The translations under genes were made by a program, and so were the position numbers. Shown here piece by piece: positions 24,163 through 34,275 of a DNA stretch of 64,000 nucleotides. The stretch spans positions 25,809,736 to 25,873,735 of the forward strand of contig NC_087066.1 of assembly GCF_963678635.1 (NCBI RefSeq). Direction: 5' to 3'. How positions within the stretch are numbered: position 1 is the first letter of the stretch; every line of letters begins with the position of its first letter. Source of the stretch: Symsagittifera roscoffensis (lineage: Eukaryota > Xenacoelomorpha > Acoela > Convolutidae). The notes below the pieces were generated by a model. The model saw nothing but the letters and a program-made list of their open reading frames with translations. It ran no database searches and was not told where the DNA came from.

Positions 24163-24924
24163 CCCGTACCCAGTAAATTTTCTAAAACAGATCTGAAATA
24201 ATTTTTTCCAGATCTAAATTTCAGATCTGAAACAGGTTGTAAAATGTTTAAATAACGCTTGGATTTTTTAAGGATTGGTTATTTAAGATCTAATTTCAGG
24301 TCTGAAATTTTCTTTTTCTTGGTTATTTCAGATCTGGAAAAGTCTATTTCAGATCTGAAATTTAAATTTTTTTGGCTATTTTAGATCTGAAAACTCAATG
24401 ATTCGGACTCCATTTTTGCTATTTTTGATTTATTTTTAGCTTCTGCTAGCTACTAGCAGGTACTCAGCAAAGTGTCAACTTGGACAATGCCGAAGTATGT
24501 TTCCCCAAGCATGAGATAAACATTGGAAACTTTCAATTAGCGCTTGAAAATCAAAATTAGTACAGGTGTTCTAACAGTTTTTGAAAACTTTTTAACACAG
24601 TTGAACAAGAAATTTAGTTCGAAAAAAAATTGTTTGTGAAAAAATTCGGAAATTTTCTGATCGCTAGTTAACCTAAACATATTTATGTATTGCAGAATCA
24701 TCAAAAAATAAAAACTTCATGTTTTACTCGAAATGCATAAATTATAATTTAACAAAGGATTTCTCAGATCTGATTTCAGATCTGAAACTTTGTTTTTCAA
24801 GGTTATTTCAGGTCTGAAATTTTCCATTTCAGATCCAAGTTTCAGATCTGAAATTTATCAATTCTTGTCAAAATCTGAGAATGAAGAATTTCAGATCTTA
24901 CACAGAAAATCCCCTGGGTACGGG
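24163..24924. mobile_element. Fold-back-like element with palindromic CAGATCTGAAA repeats
   Basis: The ends are inverted (CCCGTACCCAG on the left, CTGGGTACGGG on the right, each followed inward by an ATTTTCT-type stretch). Inside, the palindrome TTTCAGATCTGAAA and its variants are repeated in two clusters (about 24187-24400 and 24768-24900) around a unique core. This resembles fold-back or snap-back elements whose long inverted arms consist of short repeats. No protein is encoded. Confidence 0.65.
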
Positions 24925-25557
24925 CAAGTATACTGAAGCATAATTCAAGAGCCTAAACAAATGTATTCTTTTTTATTTAGTTTACTTACTTTTAATTGAA
25001 CTGTTTTTGTTACTACCTATTGTTGGTATCTTCTATTCTATCTTTACTTTTTTCCAAGTAGACCCAAAACATTAAGACATACAATCGAAAAAAATATCGG
25101 CCTGTACAAAATTTCAAACATTTTTTCAAGGTCAAGAAAACACAGTTTAAAGCTTATAGCTATTTTATGAAAATTTTTAAGACTTTTTTTTAGATAAGAC
25201 TTAAATTTAGATTTTAGGTTAGGGAACTGTTTATCCTATTTCCACAGCAACTGGTAAGTCCAAATAATCCAAACAAGCCCAGCAGTGGTAATGAACTATG
25301 ATTTAGAATGTGTTTCTGTGTTTCCACAACGTAGAATAATGAGACACATACAAATCTCCTTTGTCCGTGAGTGCGGTATCATATAAAAAAACATATCAGG
25401 TTTGATTCAAGTTTCACCTAAAAGATGCTGTCAAAAAACAGGGGTGAGTTTTTTTGTTTTCTTTTTCGTTTTTCAAATTTTGTTGTTTTCTCTAAATTAT
25501 GATTAACTATATTTTAATTTAAGTTTTTGTCTTCAGAACACTCTATACTATTTACAC

Positions 25558-26027
25558 CAGGGGCGGATTTGACCCCCTTCCGACCCCTCTGTACTATTTT
25601 GAGAAATCCATATTTGGTGAGGTTTTTTTTTTGATTTTCCAGTTTAAATTCAGTGTTTTTTTTCATCAAGTTTGAAAATAGCAACCCAATAGTAGGAAAT
25701 TGTAGGAACTTTCCCAGGTCTTGCGATTCTGGCCTCCATATATACTAATGCCTTCAGCGCTAATATATATATTAATTTTGAGGTGGGAGCGCGCGCCGAA
25801 AATACTTGTTTTTTTGTCAAAATTTTCCAAAAAGTGCTTAAGAATGCCTTTTTTGGCCTGTTTTTTTTTCTTCAAAATTTGGCCAAAACACCAAAACAGG
25901 GTCCTTTTATTGCTTGAGGAGAGCTCGAAAAATCAAATTGGTCGACCTAAAAAAAGGTCTACAAAATTTTTGAAAAATTTTTGAAAATCCGCCCCCCCCC
26001 CTCGAGAAAATTCTAGATCCGCCCCTG
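25558..26027 (+). mobile_element. hAT-like MITE with perfect 8-bp target duplication
   Basis: A 470-bp element with ends CAGGGGCGGAT and ATCCGCCCCTG. ATTTACAC is duplicated exactly on both sides (25550-25557 and 26028-26035). An 8-bp duplication with CAG-starting inverted ends is the signature of hAT transposons (established). It has no transposase and must have been moved in trans. Related copies lie at 2769-3100 and 33060-33435. Confidence 0.88.
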
Positions 26028-26332
26028 ATTTACACAGCAACCAGCTATCCTCGTTGCTCATTTTTAATTTTAGTATCATGTTGATGCTTTTTCATTTCAG
26101 ACGTGATTTGGTTTCCAATAATAATTAGTTTTAGACGAAGAGCGTTTCTTATATTTTTTAGACGTATTATTCCCTCTTATTCGCTGTTTTTTTTTTAAAT
26201 TCTGTGATTAATTGCTGATATCGGAACATCAGAATAGCCTGTGATGCAGGTACAGCCTCCGGCTCTTTTTTTATCTCAATCTTGCCCATTATCAAACAAA
26301 TTTATATTACTTTAGGTTTATCTTTGTTTTAG

Positions 26333-27344
26333 CTTCAGCTTTGGTTTCGTCATGGAAACATTCGACTCCGCAAGTATAGTCCCGACGTGTATCATATTAC
26401 GTCACTTAGAAGGAGGCTGCTTCTCCGTAGCCTGGATATCCGCACTCTCAATTGTGATTGGTCGATTTGGAGAAGGCAGTATCAGCACTTCTTTTGCGGT
26501 TGTGAACAGTGCAGGAGTAACTGGATTCATGATTGGTCCAGCTCTTGGAACTGGAATCCTGGCAATCAGTGATGAGTATCTGTATCCCTTTCTATTCACA
26601 GGAACCTTCAGTATAATTGCAGCTACTGTTCTAGTGTTTTATCAGGAATCCCAACAATTAGAAAACGGACCTGCTCATGAATTCTTAGAATACAACATAG
26701 TCGAGGGCGGGAAATTTTCCCTGATGAAAAAAGTTATGATCAAAACTGAAATGCCATATTATCTCTTGATTTTACCTGTGCCATGTATAGCAGTAGGGTG
26801 CTTTGAAGTCAGTATTTCGCCCTATTTTGACAAACCTTTCCCCCTAGTTGCCGTTTCCGCGCTCTGGCTCGGAACTACCGGTCTTTACACTGTCACTTCT
26901 CTAGTTTGTGGCACTCTTTACGACGAAGGCCACTACAAAATAATAGTCGGATCAAGTGTTATTTTGCTTACTGGATGTGTCGGCCTATGGTTACATCTGC
27001 CAGCTTGGATGCAGGCAGTTCTTCTATTCTGCTTTCCGCTTAGTTGCGCATCACTCATCGCACCCATTTACAGATTCATAAGGTTCGCGTTTCTCGATAT
27101 CGAATCTGTCGAGAGTGTGGATCTTCTCGTTTCGTCACTCATAAACGCAGTCTACTCTCTGAGTCGAGGCCTAGGAGCGTTCATTTTCGGCGGGATCCTT
27201 TGGGAGTCCCTTGGCTTCCATGGAACATGGCTTTGCGTCTCGATGTTAGCTCTAGTGGTTCTGGCTCTGACTTTGATTCTCACTTTGAACGGAACCCTTG
27301 ATAGACTGAAATATCTTACGCTTAGCACGGCAGAAGAAAAATAG
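26333..27344 (+). CDS. SLC18-like MFS transporter, exon 2 (TM3 to C-terminus)
   Basis: Follows the acceptor TTTTAG at 26332 and encodes the last 336 residues after a split Ser codon, ending in TAG. The frame opens with FSFGFVMETFDS. It contains the remaining membrane segments of a 12-TM carrier, including a glycine/proline-rich TM5-like segment (GFMIGPALGTGI, comparable to motif C of antiporters), and a late GLGAFIFGGILWESLG segment matching the GxxxGGxLYE pattern of SLC18 proteins. The tail is short and charged. The gene ends 313 bp from the convergent ion-channel gene. No canonical AATAAA is seen before that gene. The predicted protein is uninterrupted. Confidence 0.82.
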
Positions 27345-27463
27345 AAATTTAATTTAATATCTCAACTGTAACTTTATGAAATCATTATCATGTAGGTTTC
27401 CGTTTTATAATGAATAGTTTGTTTGTCGTTAAGTTTGTAATTTTACTAAATGTTTCATAATCA

Positions 27464-27469
27464 TTTATT
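27464..27469 (-). terminator. Poly(A) signal of the ion-channel gene
   Basis: AATAAA on the minus strand (TTTATT on plus), about 190 nt beyond the proposed stop at 27658. Confidence 0.5.
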
Positions 27470-27657
27470 CTAATATCATCAGTAATAGAATACAATTGTA
27501 TCAATTATAATTCATGAAGACTTCAACAACTTCTGGTGACTTCTGAAAGCGATACAAAAAAGTAGAGCCTGAGCTAAAATGATGTGATAATTTCTGTTTT
27601 GATAGAGGATGAACAAAAATGTTTTTAACCGATGGAGTAATATTGATACGTTTTTTG

Positions 27658-27738
27658 TCAGCAGCGACTCTCGAGGAGTCCGTCGCTATCATGTTCTGAG
27701 CCTCCATTGTCAATGCGAATTCTTTTTGTCCGCTTCGG
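27658..27738 (-). CDS. Pentameric ligand-gated ion channel, last exon (C-terminal tail)
   Basis: Proposed from the minus-strand acceptor AAATTTCAG at 27739-27747, joined in phase 0 to the exon ending at 28040. It gives 26 residues rich in Lys, Arg, Asp and Ser (PKRTKRIRIDNGGSEHDSD...) and a TGA. The same DNA is also open in another frame (27501-27713), so the exact last exon is uncertain. A charged tail after M4 is atypical, since most channels of this family end within a few residues of M4. Confidence 0.45.
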   Translation of the reverse strand, partial: PKRTKRIRIDNGGSEHDSDGLLESRC

Positions 27739-28039
27739 CTGAAATTTATTGAAGTAACATAACCATTTTTTTATGAGTGAGTTTTTAAAAAGGGTCTTAT
27801 AATAATCTTTTAGATTATTTTGTTTATTTTCCTAGGCTGGAAAACGTTGCCTACTGCCTATGGGCAACAAAAGCGAAAATAAGCAATATTCCTCAAAATA
27901 TGATCTCTTGAGTCTTGGTTGCAAATTTGACGGTCTAAACATTTCACCTTGATCGCACTTTTAATCGACAAAATTCAATGCAGATTGATGGGTTACATGA
28001 AGTTTTTTGTAACGTTTATTGGGAATAGATTCTGCTTAC

Positions 28040-28285
28040 CACCCCTTCTGCCAATTGTTCTAAATAGATATGGTCCTTCCGCTTCATCTGGTTGATCTTT
28101 TTGTTGGTGTGAATATAGAATTGCAAGGCGTACATGGAGTGGAACGTGATCAAAATAGCGCCCATGCTTCTGATCACGTACCTGTCAATCACTTCCGCCT
28201 TGTCTGGGATATCCTTCCAGGGAGATATGAGGGCGAAGGTCACACACAACATGATCAAGTAGATCATCCCGCCCATTATGTACTT
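28040..28285 (-). CDS. Pentameric ligand-gated ion channel, M3-M4 exon
   Basis: Acceptor at 28286-28287 (GTTTAG) and donor GTAAGC at 28039; 82 codons, phase 0 at both ends. It encodes M3 (KYIMGGMIYLIMLCVTFALI), a loop of only about 15-20 residues (SPWKDIPDKAEVIDRY), then M4 (about RSMGAILITFHSMYALQFYI) and a basic stretch. Animal Cys-loop receptors normally have 80-200 residues between M3 and M4; a loop this short is the prokaryotic arrangement (as in GLIC and ELIC). It continues without a gap from the M2 exon (...SYLTYLD then KYIMGG...). Confidence 0.72.
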
Positions 28286-31200
28286 CTAAACGTTAAGTTG
28301 ATAGCATGAAGAAAAAACTTCAGGTGAAATAGAAAAATAATTTAGTTGCGTTAAAGTGGTCCAAACAAAATTAGTTTATGTACAGTGCTGATTTAAATTA
28401 ACCTGGACAAAACGAACAAATTTTGAAAATTCAAACGCTTTTTTTCAACTTGGGTTGAGATGAGATAACAAGTGAAGAGAATAAAGAGTTGCTTAGACCT
28501 TCACCAGAATTATTATGTTTTGATTTTCGAAATTCTCAACCAAAATTTTACGCTAAAAATGGATCATGTTGGGTATGTTTTGACCGTGTTTGACGGAAAA
28601 AATTGTGCTAGACTGTGCTCGACTCAAGCAAAATATGTTTCAATCGTGCTCGATCGAAAAGAATGTGCTTGACCGTGCTCGACACAATCGAGATATCTTT
28701 CGACCGTTTCGACCGAATTCGTGTATCCCGCTTTAACAAAAATGGATAAAAATCGATTAAATACAAAAAATCTACAGATTAAAGTAAGTGTAGATTCGAT
28801 TTATCTACAACCATGTTGCGAACAATAATCGATTCTATACAGATAGAAACTATTTTTTTCCACCAAAAACGAATAGATTTAAAGCCAAAATGATCAATTT
28901 TCCTACTCTGTAAAACCTGCATTCAATTTGTTGGTAATTTGCATATAGTCAGTATATATTCCTATTACCACAAAACCTGTATATAATCTGTAGATAATAT
29001 GTAGATAAAATGTAGATAATCTGTTTATAATCTGTATAAAATCGGTATAAATTTAATTATACTGCCTAAAAATTATAGGGGTCGTAAAAATTTCAATTAT
29101 GACTAACCAGAGTTTACACAAGAGATTTTTTTTACAAATCTACCACAAATTTGTGCACAGGAAATTTTTTTCTCAGTGTTATAGTCACTCGAGGAAAATT
29201 GTTTACCGCAAACTGTAAGTTTCAAGAGATCCCTTTAAACTTTTGCAACCTAGGAGGTCGCAAAGTTTCTTCAAAAACCATTTATAATACCAACATTTTC
29301 AGCGCAATTTTGTGAGAAAAATATCAATAAAAATTTAGAATAACAATTAGTTTTTGCTGCAACTATTTCCACAAAAAAAAAGATTTTAAAAATTGTTTCA
29401 TAAAAAACATCACTACGAAAATTTCAATAAAAGGTCTATATTACAGTTTAATTAATACTCATCTTATCCGATTGGCCAGTATGCGAAGAAACACTATATA
29501 ATCTGTATATAAAATATCTACAATCTGTATAAAGTCTTTATATAATCTGCAGATAATCAGTAGATAATATGCAGATCTTCTGCATATAATCTGCATACGA
29601 TCTGCATATAGTATGCATGAAATTTAATACAGAAAAAAAAATTTTTGAGTGTTTTGGTAAAAGTTGTATAATGATGATGTTCAGTATAACATAAAACTAC
29701 ATAATCGAAGTTTTATTATATTAAATTACAACAGATTTGAAATTTGTATACTTTTCTGTAGATATTAGATTTTTATCCATTTTTCTCACTGCGGGATGTT
29801 TCGATTTTCAGTTATCATTAATTATCAAAACCTAAACTTTATAGTTTAAGTTTTTCAGGTAATTTTTTAGGATGCTTTTTATCAGAATGAAGTTAGTGGG
29901 TTATTTCCATCAAAATGCTTTGAGGAGATGCTCTTTGCTCAGCTTAGTTTTTTCATCTTATGGATACTCTGGTTCTCAATTTCAATTTGAGTCAAAAAGA
30001 GAAAATTGTGTTGATATTGGGAAAAAACTTTTGACAATGAGAAAATGATTTTTGAAAGTGGACAGTCAGTATTTTTTTTGACTGTTCTAGAAGTATGTAT
30101 CGACCGTGCTCGAGGTATGTTTTGACTATGCTCGACCGGATTTTGATTTGTTTCGCCCGTGCTCGCTGTATGTTTGGAATCCGTGCAAACCTCTCGACTA
30201 ATATTTTTTGATCGAGCACTGACATGTGATCGGCTTTGAAAGTCGAAACATAAATCGAGCACATCGGCACGGGAAATATGCGTTTAGATTGGTCGAACAT
30301 AACAGAGTGGAGTATCCTAAAATAGTATAGAACGAATAGGGACTTCGGTCGTCTATGGAGGGAGAAAAAATCATAAATACGCTCCACGCGAAGAACTGAT
30401 ACTTTTGCTCTTTTCTTTTGGCCGAATAATTTCATCTGGAAAAATTACCCAATTCCATCTGGAGAAACCACCCACTCTCATTAGCTTTGATCTTTTAATT
30501 CTGATGAAGGAATATTGATTTTGAGCAAACCTATCAGTGCAATGATCAAAGTTCCGACCATGGTATGTGAAGGAACTTAGTATTCGGGTGCGTACTTTGC
30601 CGCGCAAAATCAGGAAGCTTACAGGCACGTAGTACGAAGTTGCATTATGTACGGTATTCAAACATTTTAGACTCGACTCGATCTGCTGCAGTAAAAATTT
30701 CACCTGCAAATTTTCAGTTTCTAGAAAAAATAGGTCTTGATTGCTGATTGGTGAATGGTCACTGCCACTGCCCATGCCGAACTATATTATAAAGAAACGT
30801 TCTCAGCCTTGCTATATAACTATTACACAACCAGCAATGATGGTCAAATCCAAAAAAATGTTACAAAATTCCAGAAAAAAAACATGCAAAACTCAAAAAA
30901 TCTTTCAATTTTTGTTCATTTTTACAAAATTTGCAATAAAAACTGGGATTAGAACGATCTGTGCAACTTGAAGGTTAGAGCCGGCTTATCTTGTCTCACT
31001 TTGTTCATTCACATCGTAGTAATCTATAGAAAGTTTTATGCGGGCCGAACCGTAAAAAACCTGGTCGGAAAAAACATCTTTTAACTTTTCAAACCAACAT
31101 CGATATGAGTGATGTCTGATATGTGAGTGGAGGGAGAGTGCGGAGCAAGATATTTGTTGATAGTAACAGTCTCTGCATTTTAAAGTAATTCTTTTTTACA

Positions 31201-31693
31201 TTCATCAAAGGTTGAGAGGTAGAGTATAGTGTACCATTAATGATCAGAACAATCTGTGTATTTGATTACGCCTTGCTTCCCGCAATAAAAGTGGAAACAA
31301 ATTGATTATAATGGATTTTCATGATGTAAAATATTGTCAATATAATCGATTCCTATGTTAGTTGCTTATAGTCCTACCTTTGTCATATCTAACGTAACTC
31401 GATATGGGTATGCAAGGTGGAAATGAATACACAGATTATTCCGATCCACTACGGCACTACTACAATCTTTGATGAGTATAAGATGAGCTAAATTTAAATT
31501 TACAAACTGTTATGACCAACAACTGTTTCGTTCAACAAACTAACTCGCAACAAAAGTGCAAAAGATGTGCAGATGGTTCCGATCATATTTTTCACCGTTC
31601 GGCATACATAAGGCTTTCTATAGCACACCTCACATACTACGATGTAAAGTGAAAAAAAACAGGTGCAGGTTGCGTCGACTAGTTTTTACTCAC
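28286..31693 (-). other. Intron of the ion-channel gene (3.4 kb)
   Basis: Contains a fold-back-like element (28725-29797) flanked by two clusters of the TCGACCGTGCTCGA motif (28565-28722 and 30075-30280). Minus-strand open frames at 29939-30775 have no family pattern and overlap these repeats, so they are not called. Confidence 0.6.
28725..29797. mobile_element. Fold-back-like element with ATCCCGC ends and ATAATCTGTAT-type repeats
   Basis: The ends are inverted over about 30 bp (ATCCCGCTTTAACAAAAATG on the left; the reverse complement of the right end starts ATCCCGCAGTGAGAAAAATG). Two inner clusters of a degenerate repeat of about 12 bp (ATAATCTGTAT/TAGATAAT) lie near 28960-29050 and 29495-29620. 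The architecture parallels the 24163-24924 element, but the sequence differs. Confidence 0.6.
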
Positions 31694-31883
31694 ATCGAGA
31701 TAAGTGAGGTATGAAATGGGAGGGAGAGTGCCTGCGACTGAGAGTTTGAAGGTGACAGCCACTAAAAGGAGGGTCATGGCATTTCCTATTCTGTACAGAT
31801 TCCACACGGGGTCAAAAGTGAAGAAACTGAAGGAGAGAACAAGCAGACACAGCATGATGCTCACGTGGTTCAACACATAGTAC
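31694..31883 (-). CDS. Pentameric ligand-gated ion channel, M1-M2 exon
   Basis: Acceptor TTGACAG ends at 31884; donor GTGAGT begins at 31693. One base completes the Arg codon from the upstream exon, then 63 codons follow. M1 reads YYVLNHVSIMLCLLVLSFSF and begins right after the Arg-Arg pair typical of the pre-M1 linker. M2 reads about NAMTLLLVAVTFKLSVAG, followed by LPPISYLTYLD, the M2-M3 loop pattern of this superfamily. The M2-M3 stretch looks closer to GLIC (LPKTPYMTYTG) than to nicotinic receptors; this is judged by eye, not by tree. Confidence 0.8.
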
Positions 31884-32109
31884 CTGTCAATCAAATTAAA
31901 AATTGTAAGAAGAAAAAAAATTCATTACGAAGCCAAACTGTCTATTTTGTGAATAGGAAGTAGAATCCACAAAACGATCAATTTTTTGTTCTTTTGTTTC
32001 CTTTGATCGTTCCAACAATTAATTTATATGTTTAAAGACTTGTCTCTGGATTCCAGTGATCTATATACACCAAACTGTGCGCCTGTCTTGTGCACAGTCT
32101 AGCCTCCCC

Positions 32110-32890
32110 TAGTTAAGGTCCGCGACTCATGTCCAGATTTAAGTGACAAATTTTTGAAATGCCTAGACTACCGCAATCAAATTAAGGCAAGTCCAGACTT
32201 TCGCGGCCAAAACTTAGCGTTTCCAGACTTTCGCGACCAATTTGATCTGTCGCGACTTTCGCAACCGAGACAGAGAGGGCCAGGAAACGGCACGGTTAGC
32301 GCGACCAAACTCAGCCATTTCGCATTTTCGCGACCAAGGCGGAGGCGGCGCGACTATCGGGACCAAGGTGGCGACGACGCGACTCAGAAAATCCACGACG
32401 CTAAATTCAACGAAGTGACAGGCTTGGCCGACGCGACCACAATTTTTTTTCCAGATTTTCGCAACCGAGATGGAGACGGAGTGACTTTCGCGACCAAAGT
32501 GGGTACGGCGCGTTTTCTGCAACCATAGTGGAGACGGTGCGGCCTTTGCGACAACGGCGGAGTGCGCGCGACTTTTGCGACCATGGTGGAGAAGTCTGGA
32601 ACAGGCATAATTTGATATCGCCGGTCTGGAAAGTCTGGATTCAATGAAAAGTCGCGCAGTAGGTCGCGCCGCATCCTGATCCAGACCCAAATTTCATAGT
32701 TTGTCGCGCCGTGTGGGTCCAGACTTTTGCGACCCATGTCTAGACTTTTGCGACCAAATTTTGGTATGTCCCGAATTTTGCGATCCGCGGCGCGAATCAT
32801 GTCCAGTCTTTCCAAACTCAAGCTCTCGGCGCGACTACACAATTTGGGTCTGGATCCGGACGGATGCGGCGCAACTCACAAGGACTGGTC
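32110..32890. repeat. GC-rich degenerate minisatellite, about 30-bp period, with large inverted repeat
   Basis: Variants of GCGCGACTTTCGCGACCAAG followed by GTGGAGACG recur through the block, giving a GC and CpG density far above the surroundings. Near the right end, 32663-32706 and 32828-32874 are imperfect inverted repeats (GTCGCGCCGCATCC...GATCCAGACCC) that could fold around a loop of about 120 nt. Open frames seen on both strands here are by-products of low stop-codon density. Confidence 0.75.
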
Positions 32891-33059
32891 ATGAGTCTGG
32901 GTTCTCGACACGGGTCGTAATGTTTTATAAAGAGCCTGCATATAAAGAGCAAAATTTCATAGAAAAAATAAAACTGAATTTGTTCAACACAAATAAAATA
33001 TATTTTTCAGTAACAAATTAATTTGAGCGAGGATAGGGCAAGGAGTTGAATGCAAGCGC

Positions 33060-33435
33060 CATGGGCGGATTTAGTGGGAAGAGCGTGTTTGTCTATCGCC
33101 CTACCCTCAGGGGCTTGACCTCCTTGCCAATTTTTTTTGACCGACATTTTTCTAAAGGCTCTTTGTTAAGAGCCAATAAATTTATATTTTTTAAATTTAA
33201 GTGCCAATAATTTTAAGGGGAGCGTGCGCCAATAAAACGCGATTTTTTGGTAAAATTTTCTAAAAATCCTAATTTTTCAAACATTTGTCTGCGGCGCACA
33301 TAATTTTTTAAAAATAGGTTGTTTGTATCCGTCTGATAGCGCTCAGAACACCAATTTAGTCGACCTAAAAATGTCGTTAAAAATTTTGATTTTTTTTTGA
33401 AAATTCCCCCTCGAGAAATCTCAAATCCGCCTCTG
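33060..33435 (+). mobile_element. hAT-like MITE, diverged copy
   Basis: Ends CATGGGCGGATTTAG and AAATCCGCCTCTG, with the same GTCGACCTAAAAA and CCCCCTCGAGAAA interior blocks as the 25558 element. Flanking 8-mers (GCAAGCGC and ACACCCAC) no longer match, so it is older. Confidence 0.7.
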
Positions 33436-33568
33436 ACACCCACTCAACGCGTTGAGGCGTCTTGAAACACCTATATGTTTTACCGTGTTCGAAATGAGGT
33501 TGAACCTTATAAAATGCAAACATTAATTGATAGCATAAACCCACTTGATTCTTCTCTGGACTCTGCAC

Positions 33569-33780
33569 CTGGCCACAATGAAGCCAGCAGTGTACCCCAA
33601 CTTGACAGTACTGTTCGGATCCTCTGGTATCTTCTCCACCTCAACATGTCTGAACAGGAACCACTCCTGAGAGTCCCTGAAGTTGGCCATGTCCAGTGTG
33701 CTCATGCGCACGTCATCCAAAATGAGTTCAATGTCGGCAGCTCCCCACTCGCTCGTCACATACACACTAATGTCCTGCAC
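33569..33780 (-). CDS. Pentameric ligand-gated ion channel, distal ligand-binding-domain exon
   Basis: Acceptor ACTAG ends at 33781; donor GTGCAG begins at 33568. It encodes 70 codons plus two bases. The exon starts VQDISVYVTSEW, the second half of the Pro-loop; the position where Cys-loop receptors have cysteine is Asp here. It continues through the last beta strands (EWFLFRHVEVEKIPEDPNST...) to GFIVAR before the split Arg. Splicing places Arg-Arg-Tyr-Tyr at the start of M1. The donor GTGCAG is weak but is the only site that gives the correct junction and phase. Confidence 0.75.
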
Positions 33781-34109
33781 CTAGTGGTCGATATAACACG
33801 CGGTAATTACGAATTGATAAATAAATAACCTAAATTGTTATATGTTACATACTTTTAAATGTTAATGACTCTGCGGCCATGAGCTTTCAAAAAATTGAAA
33901 GATCTAAAAACAACTTTTCTTTTTAGTGACTTATAATTAGGGTACACTGGAACTTATCCGTTCCTTTTCTAGCTTGAATTTTTTTCTAATGCATGTAAGA
34001 GCGCATTGAAGTAGTAAAATACTACCTAAAACAGTAAACCGTGGTTTTGTGTTAAATAAATGTACTATGGAATTGTGTGAGCGACTTCCAAATCAACAGG
34101 GGGACCTAC

Positions 34110-34275
34110 GTCTCTTGGGAAGTCATGTAGTTCCATGTTTTCGAAGAAGATTGCCCGGACCCTCCAGTGCATCACCACCCACGGAGTGTCGTTCTGGGGG
34201 TCAATCTCCCTGCTGTACCACACACACTCCTTCTTGATACTCTCCGCATTGTTCAACACCAGCCGGGGATCATAG
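34110..34275 (-). CDS. Pentameric ligand-gated ion channel, ligand-binding-domain exon with loop A and Pro-loop
   Basis: Acceptor TTTTTGTAG ends at 34276; donor GTAGGT begins at 34109. One base plus 55 codons. It starts YDPRLVLNNAE, the loop A pattern (W-x-P-x-x-x-x-N-A) of the superfamily, and ends FENMELHDFPRD, the first half of the loop with the near-universal Phe-Pro-x-Asp. The canonical first cysteine of the Cys-loop is absent. Upstream exons with the signal peptide and first strands were not found between here and 41.2 kb; they may be short, beyond the large retroelement, or off the window. Confidence 0.72.

Larger units (their letters stand above)
20729..26332 (+). other. Intron of the SLC18-like gene (5.6 kb) carrying several mobile elements
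   Basis: Donor GTACGC at 20729 and acceptor TTTGTTTTAG at 26323-26332. The intron holds a 25-bp direct repeat (20981 and 21024), a TIR element (21519-22074), a fold-back-like element (24163-24924) and a complete hAT-like MITE (25558-26027). Open frames at 22560-22836 have no recognisable family and are not called. Confidence 0.75.
31884..33568 (-). other. Intron of the ion-channel gene (1.7 kb) with repeats
   Basis: Bounded by donor GTGCAG (33568) and acceptor CAG (31884-31886). It holds a decayed TIR-element copy (31924-32111), a GC-rich minisatellite (32110-32890) and a hAT-like MITE relative (33060-33435). Confidence 0.65.

Noticed and set aside
25721-25984. 87-codon frame inside the hAT-like MITE
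   Set aside because: Non-autonomous element; the translation is low-complexity and not a transposase piece.
27501-27713. Alternative last exon frame for the ion channel
   Set aside because: Open for about 70 codons but lacks a good acceptor in the required phase; the acceptor at 27739 gives a clean phase-0 join and a charged tail. Not fully excluded.
29939-30775. Three overlapping minus-strand open frames (107, 147 and 134 codons)
   Set aside because: They overlap each other and the TCGACC motif cluster, show no domain, and lie within the ion-channel intron.
32154-32842. Long open frames on both strands (124, 158 and 152 codons)
   Set aside because: They come from the GC-rich 30-bp repeat, which has few stop codons in any frame; the translations are repeats of the same unit.
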